From: Bog-756 sp049517675 | GTDB taxonomy: Bacteria > Actinomycetota > Acidimicrobiia > Acidimicrobiales > RAAP-2 | DNA length: 64,000 nt | Direction: 5' to 3' | NCBI GenBank assembly: GCA_049517675.1 | Contig: JBEKRV010000008.1 | Coordinates: 30,152-94,151, forward strand | In this document: positions 61,418 through 64,000 of the stretch, piece after piece | How positions within the stretch are numbered: position 1 is the first letter of the stretch | How the letters are laid out: the number at the start of each line of letters is the position of its first letter | Notes under the pieces: generated by a model | Seen by the model: the letters and a program-made list of their open reading frames with translations, nothing else | Databases searched by the model: none | What the model was told of the DNA's origin: nothing | Translations under genes and position numbers: made by a program

Positions 61418-61440
61418 TACAATGACGTTACGGAATGATT
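61418..61440 (+). promoter_or_regulatory. possible promoter of mptB: TACAAT and ACGTTACGGAATGATT element
   Basis: TACAAT (61418-61423) is the best -10 match in the 234 bp before mptB. The adjoining 16-bp element at 61425-61440 is shared with the gtrA promoter. The leader to the ATG would be about 135 nt. Confidence 0.4.
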
Positions 61441-61565
61441 GCGTTCAGCTTCCGCCGGCTGCGCCGGTGGAGCTGTCGGGGGACGTGCATCCAGTCCGGG
61501 AAGGGCGCCGCCGGCAGGCCGCCGGCCGTGCACGGCAGTTCGATCCAGGAGAACCCCCACCCCCC

Positions 61566-63239
61566 ATGACAGCCGAACGGACAGTGTCGACAGCGCCCGA
61601 GGACCCGCTCCTCGTCGGCGACCCGTCGACCCCGCGGTCGCACTCCCCGGTGTTCCGGGCGGTGGCGGACCGTCTGGACGCCCTCCGCGACCGCCTGGGC
61701 GGGCCGACCGAGTCGTTCGACGCCGAGCGGGCTCCCGACGAGGACCTCGGCACCCGCGGCATGGTGCTGCGACCCGCTCTGGTGGGGTTCGTCGCCGTCC
61801 TGGCCGTCGCCATCGGCGCCTCGATGCCCAGTTCGCCGTTCAAGCTCGAGATGCCCGGTGTGTGGTTCTTCGGCGAACCCAGCACCAACACCCCCAGCCG
61901 CTGGGGCGTCTACTTCTCGCTGGCGGCCGTCTACGGCGGGCTGCTCCTGTTCATGCGGGTGTGGTGGGGGATGCTCCGGCTCTACCGGACCCGCCGGGGG
62001 GTCCCGGTCAGGGCGATGATGGGCGTATTCGCCCTGTGGTCACTGCCGCTCCTGGTCATCGCCCCGCTGTTCAGCCGCGACCTCTACTCCTACGCGGCCC
62101 AGGGCGAGATGGTCAGCCACCACATGAACCCGTACCTGTACGGGCCCTTCGAGCTCGGGAACAACGCCTACACCGCTCCGGTCGACCCGCTGTGGGGGAA
62201 CGCCCCTGCCCCGTACGGCCCGCTGTTCCTCCAGATCGACGGGTTCTTCGCCCGCGTCACCTTCCACAACGAGCTGGCCACCATCGTCCTGCTCCGCCTG
62301 CTGGACCTGCTCGGCGTGCTGCTGATCGCCTGGTGCGTCCCAAAGTTGGCGAGGCTCTACCACCGTGACGGCGCCGAGCTGTTCACCCTGATGGTCCTCA
62401 ACCCGGTGACCATGTTCCACCTCATCGGGGGAGGCCACAACGACGCGCTCATGGTCGGCCTGCTGGTCGCCGGGCTCACCATGGCCAAGGAGAAGCGACC
62501 CATCGTCGGGATCGTCCTGTGCGCGTTGGCCACGGCGATCAAGGCGCCCGCGGCCATCGGCATCGTCTACATCGGGTGGAGCTGGCTGGGCAGGGGGGTG
62601 CCGGTGAAGGACCGGATCAGACCGGTCGTCACCGCTGGTCTGATCGGCCTGGGCATCCTCGGGTTCTTCTCCTACGTGAGCGGTCTCGGCTGGGGATGGG
62701 TGACCATCCTCGGCACTCCCGGCGTCGTACGGTCCTGGGCCTCCCCGATGACCGCGCTGGCCTTCATCGTCACCGGCGTCGCACACCTGGTCCACATCGA
62801 CGTCGGCGTGGGTGGGGTGCTGTCGGTCTGCCGCTTCCTCGGCCTGGTGGTGGCAGCCGTGTCCGGCGCCTGGCTCCTCTTCAACAGCGACCGGATCGGC
62901 ACCCTCAAGGCGCTCAGCATCACGCTCCTGCTGTTCGTCCTCCTCGGACCGGTCGTCCAGCCCTGGTACCTGTCCTGGGGCCTGATCCTCCTGGCACCGG
63001 TCGCCCTCGGCCAGCTCCGCTCCCTGGTGATCGGGCTGTCGATGGTGACCGCCTTCATCACCCTGCCCGGCGGGAGGTCGCTGGTCAGCACCTTGTTCCA
63101 CGGCGACCCGCTGCTCATCGTCCTCACCCTGCTGTGGCTGTTGGCCGTCCTCACCGTGCCGCTCTCGTCGTGGGACCGCCGCGGCCCGGCCACGGCCATC
63201 GACGGACCGGCCGTCGTCGGGGCCGCGATCACCGCCTGA
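61566..63239 (+). CDS. mptB: MptB-like polyprenol phosphomannose-dependent alpha-1,6-mannosyltransferase
   Basis: A 557-residue GT-C glycosyltransferase with roughly a dozen membrane helices after a polar N-terminus of about 70 residues. The family marker is FSRDLYSYAAQGEMV early in the first large loop, followed by NPYLYGPFEL, NAPAPYGPLFLQI and VLNPVTMFHLIGGGHNDALM, as in MptA/MptB of mycobacteria and corynebacteria. These use polyprenyl-phosphate-mannose to extend the mannan core of lipomannan-type lipoglycans outside the membrane. The ATG at 61566 starts the best-conserved frame, though AGGAG lies somewhat far (about 16 nt). Confidence 0.9.
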   Translation: MTAERTVSTAPEDPLLVGDPSTPRSHSPVFRAVADRLDALRDRLGGPTESFDAERAPDEDLGTRGMVLRPALVGFVAVLAVAIGASMPSSPFKLEMPGVWFFGEPSTNTPSRWGVYFSLAAVYGGLLLFMRVWWGMLRLYRTRRGVPVRAMMGVFALWSLPLLVIAPLFSRDLYSYAAQGEMVSHHMNPYLYGPFELGNNAYTAPVDPLWGNAPAPYGPLFLQIDGFFARVTFHNELATIVLLRLLDLLGVLLIAWCVPKLARLYHRDGAELFTLMVLNPVTMFHLIGGGHNDALMVGLLVAGLTMAKEKRPIVGIVLCALATAIKAPAAIGIVYIGWSWLGRGVPVKDRIRPVVTAGLIGLGILGFFSYVSGLGWGWVTILGTPGVVRSWASPMTALAFIVTGVAHLVHIDVGVGGVLSVCRFLGLVVAAVSGAWLLFNSDRIGTLKALSITLLLFVLLGPVVQPWYLSWGLILLAPVALGQLRSLVIGLSMVTAFITLPGGRSLVSTLFHGDPLLIVLTLLWLLAVLTVPLSSWDRRGPATAIDGPAVVGAAITA

Positions 63240-63289
63240 GTGACCGGCGTCCGGGTCCGCAGATCCGGAGCGCCGGTGGGAGGGGTCGG

Positions 63290-63808
63290 TCAGTCGGGGT
63301 CGAACTGGACCCCTGCCCCGCCCAGCATCCGCTGGAGCACGACCACGTCGAGCCACCGGTTGAACTTGCGGCCGATCTCGCGCTCGACGCCCACCTCCAC
63401 GAACCCGCAAGCTTGGTGGAGGGAGATGGAGGCCGTGTTGTCGCCGCCGATCCGGGCGATCATCGAGTGGAAGCCGTGGAGGGTGCCGAGCTCGACCAGC
63501 ACCTCGAGGAGGGCCCGGCCCACGCCCCCTCCACGGTGGGCCGAGTCGACGTACACGGAGTCCTCCACGGTGGTGGCGTAGGAGGGTCGGTCGCGGTAGG
63601 TCGAGAGGGAGCCGAAGCCGAGGACGGTGCCGGCGTCGTCGGTGGCCACGACCACCGGATAGGTCCCCTGGTGCTCGGCCATCCACGCCGCCTGCTCGGC
63701 CGGTGTGCGGGGCCGGAGGTCGAATGTGGCGGTGGAACCGACCACCTCCGCGTTGTAGATCCGGCGTACGGACTCGGCGTCCGAGGGCTCGGCCAGGCGC
63801 ACGTGCAT
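63290..63808 (-). CDS. GNAT family N-acetyltransferase (PAT-like)
   Basis: A 172-residue acetyltransferase. The acetyl-CoA loop is HRGGGVGRALL (R/Q-x2-G-x-G/A type), with VYVDSAHRG before it and NTASISLHQACGFVEVG after. FDLRPRTPAEQAAWMAEH and the overall layout resemble phosphinothricin/methionine sulfoximine acetyltransferases (PAT/Bar branch). The real acceptor amine is unknown. The ATG at 63808 has TACCAT 6 nt upstream. It converges on mptB. Confidence 0.88.
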   Translation of the reverse strand: MHVRLAEPSDAESVRRIYNAEVVGSTATFDLRPRTPAEQAAWMAEHQGTYPVVVATDDAGTVLGFGSLSTYRDRPSYATTVEDSVYVDSAHRGGGVGRALLEVLVELGTLHGFHSMIARIGGDNTASISLHQACGFVEVGVEREIGRKFNRWLDVVVLQRMLGGAGVQFDPD

Positions 63809-63814
63809 CCGTGG

Positions 63815-63820
63815 ATGGTA
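63815..63820 (-). promoter_or_regulatory. -10 hexamer TACCAT for the GNAT gene
   Basis: TACCAT ends 6 nt before the ATG at 63808. Leaderless layout. Confidence 0.5.
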
Positions 63821-63893
63821 GACGTGGGCCTGCTTCCCGGGTGTCCAGGATGTGGCTATGATCTACTTTCTTGCTGCTCGATCGAGCCGCACT

Positions 63894-63965
63894 GCCCCTG
63901 TAGCTCAGTGGTAGAGCACCGCCATGGTAAGGCGGGGGTCGTGGGTTCAATCCCCACCGGGGGCT
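63894..63965 (+). tRNA. tRNA-Thr (GGT)
   Basis: A 72-nt cloverleaf with acceptor GCCCCTG/CGGGGGC (one G-U pair), discriminator T, anticodon loop ATGGTAA giving GGT, and T loop TTCAATC. No CCA encoded. Confidence 0.93.
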
Positions 63966-63972
63966 CGCCCAT

Positions 63973-64000
63973 GGCGGCGTAGCTCAGTTGGTTAGAGCAC
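63973..64000 (+). tRNA. 5' part of a second tRNA (probably Met), cut by the window edge
   Basis: GGCGGCG acceptor strand, TA, then D-arm GCTC...GAGC with a TTGGTTA loop. The anticodon lies beyond base 64000. A tRNA-Thr followed by tRNA-Met is common in actinobacteria, so Met is a guess from context. Confidence 0.7.

Overview
The window is a compact, very GC-rich stretch of bacterial chromosome with strong G/C preference at third codon positions and no phage, insertion sequence or CRISPR array. The gene families point to Actinomycetota: an acyl-CoA carboxylase with a small epsilon-like partner, a MarP-type protease, DUF3097, an MptB-type mannosyltransferase, and a MoxR/DUF58/transglutaminase cluster. 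The house-keeping order and the ethylmalonyl-CoA genes would fit the class Acidimicrobiia, but that placement is an inference.

Left third (1-20 kb): the start of a PLP-dependent decarboxylase; a DNA methyltransferase coupled to a small methyltransferase; a lipoprotein with seven Cys-paired propeller-like repeats; a MarP-like membrane protease; a GH15 trehalase/glucoamylase with a histone-H1-like basic tail; an MBL hydrolase; an unusual winged-helix/transmembrane fusion; the MoxR-DUF58-transglutaminase operon; and a 1421-residue secreted protein of ten Calx-beta and three Cna-B/carboxypeptidase-regulatory-like domains behind an array of GGTGAC half-sites.

Middle (20-33 kb): tRNA-Lys divergent from lysS; SDR-queA divergent from soxR across a SoxR-type promoter; a peroxiredoxin divergent from a TetR regulator with two matching operators; two tRNA-Ser genes around tadA; the SRP RNA followed by dnaX and recR; a histidine phosphatase; and a sulfotransferase.

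Central metabolic block (31.7-43.1 kb): thiolase, crotonyl-CoA carboxylase/reductase, epimerase, acyl-CoA carboxylase beta subunit with an epsilon-like protein, ethylmalonyl-CoA mutase and 3-hydroxybutyryl-CoA dehydrogenase. Together they form much of an ethylmalonyl-CoA (acetate assimilation) pathway. Unrelated genes are mixed in: a GIY-YIG protein, DUF3097, a methyltransferase and a membrane protein.

Right third (43-64 kb): an esterase, a peptidase-S51-like protein, two cyclophilins, lysC-asd, phoU, a type II NADH dehydrogenase, rmuC, a UDP-sulfoquinovose synthase homologue, citrate synthase, TesB thioesterase, a GH1 glycosidase, GtrA, an FTR1-like permease, yajQ, tRNA-Tyr, mptB, a GNAT enzyme, and a tRNA-Thr plus truncated tRNA pair at the edge.

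A theme across the window is the promoter layout. At least 18 genes carry a TANNNT hexamer 6-9 nt before the start codon, with little visible Shine-Dalgarno sequence, so leaderless transcription seems common. The best regulatory signals are the 19-bp-spacer SoxR promoter, the paired TetR operators and the GGTGAC array.
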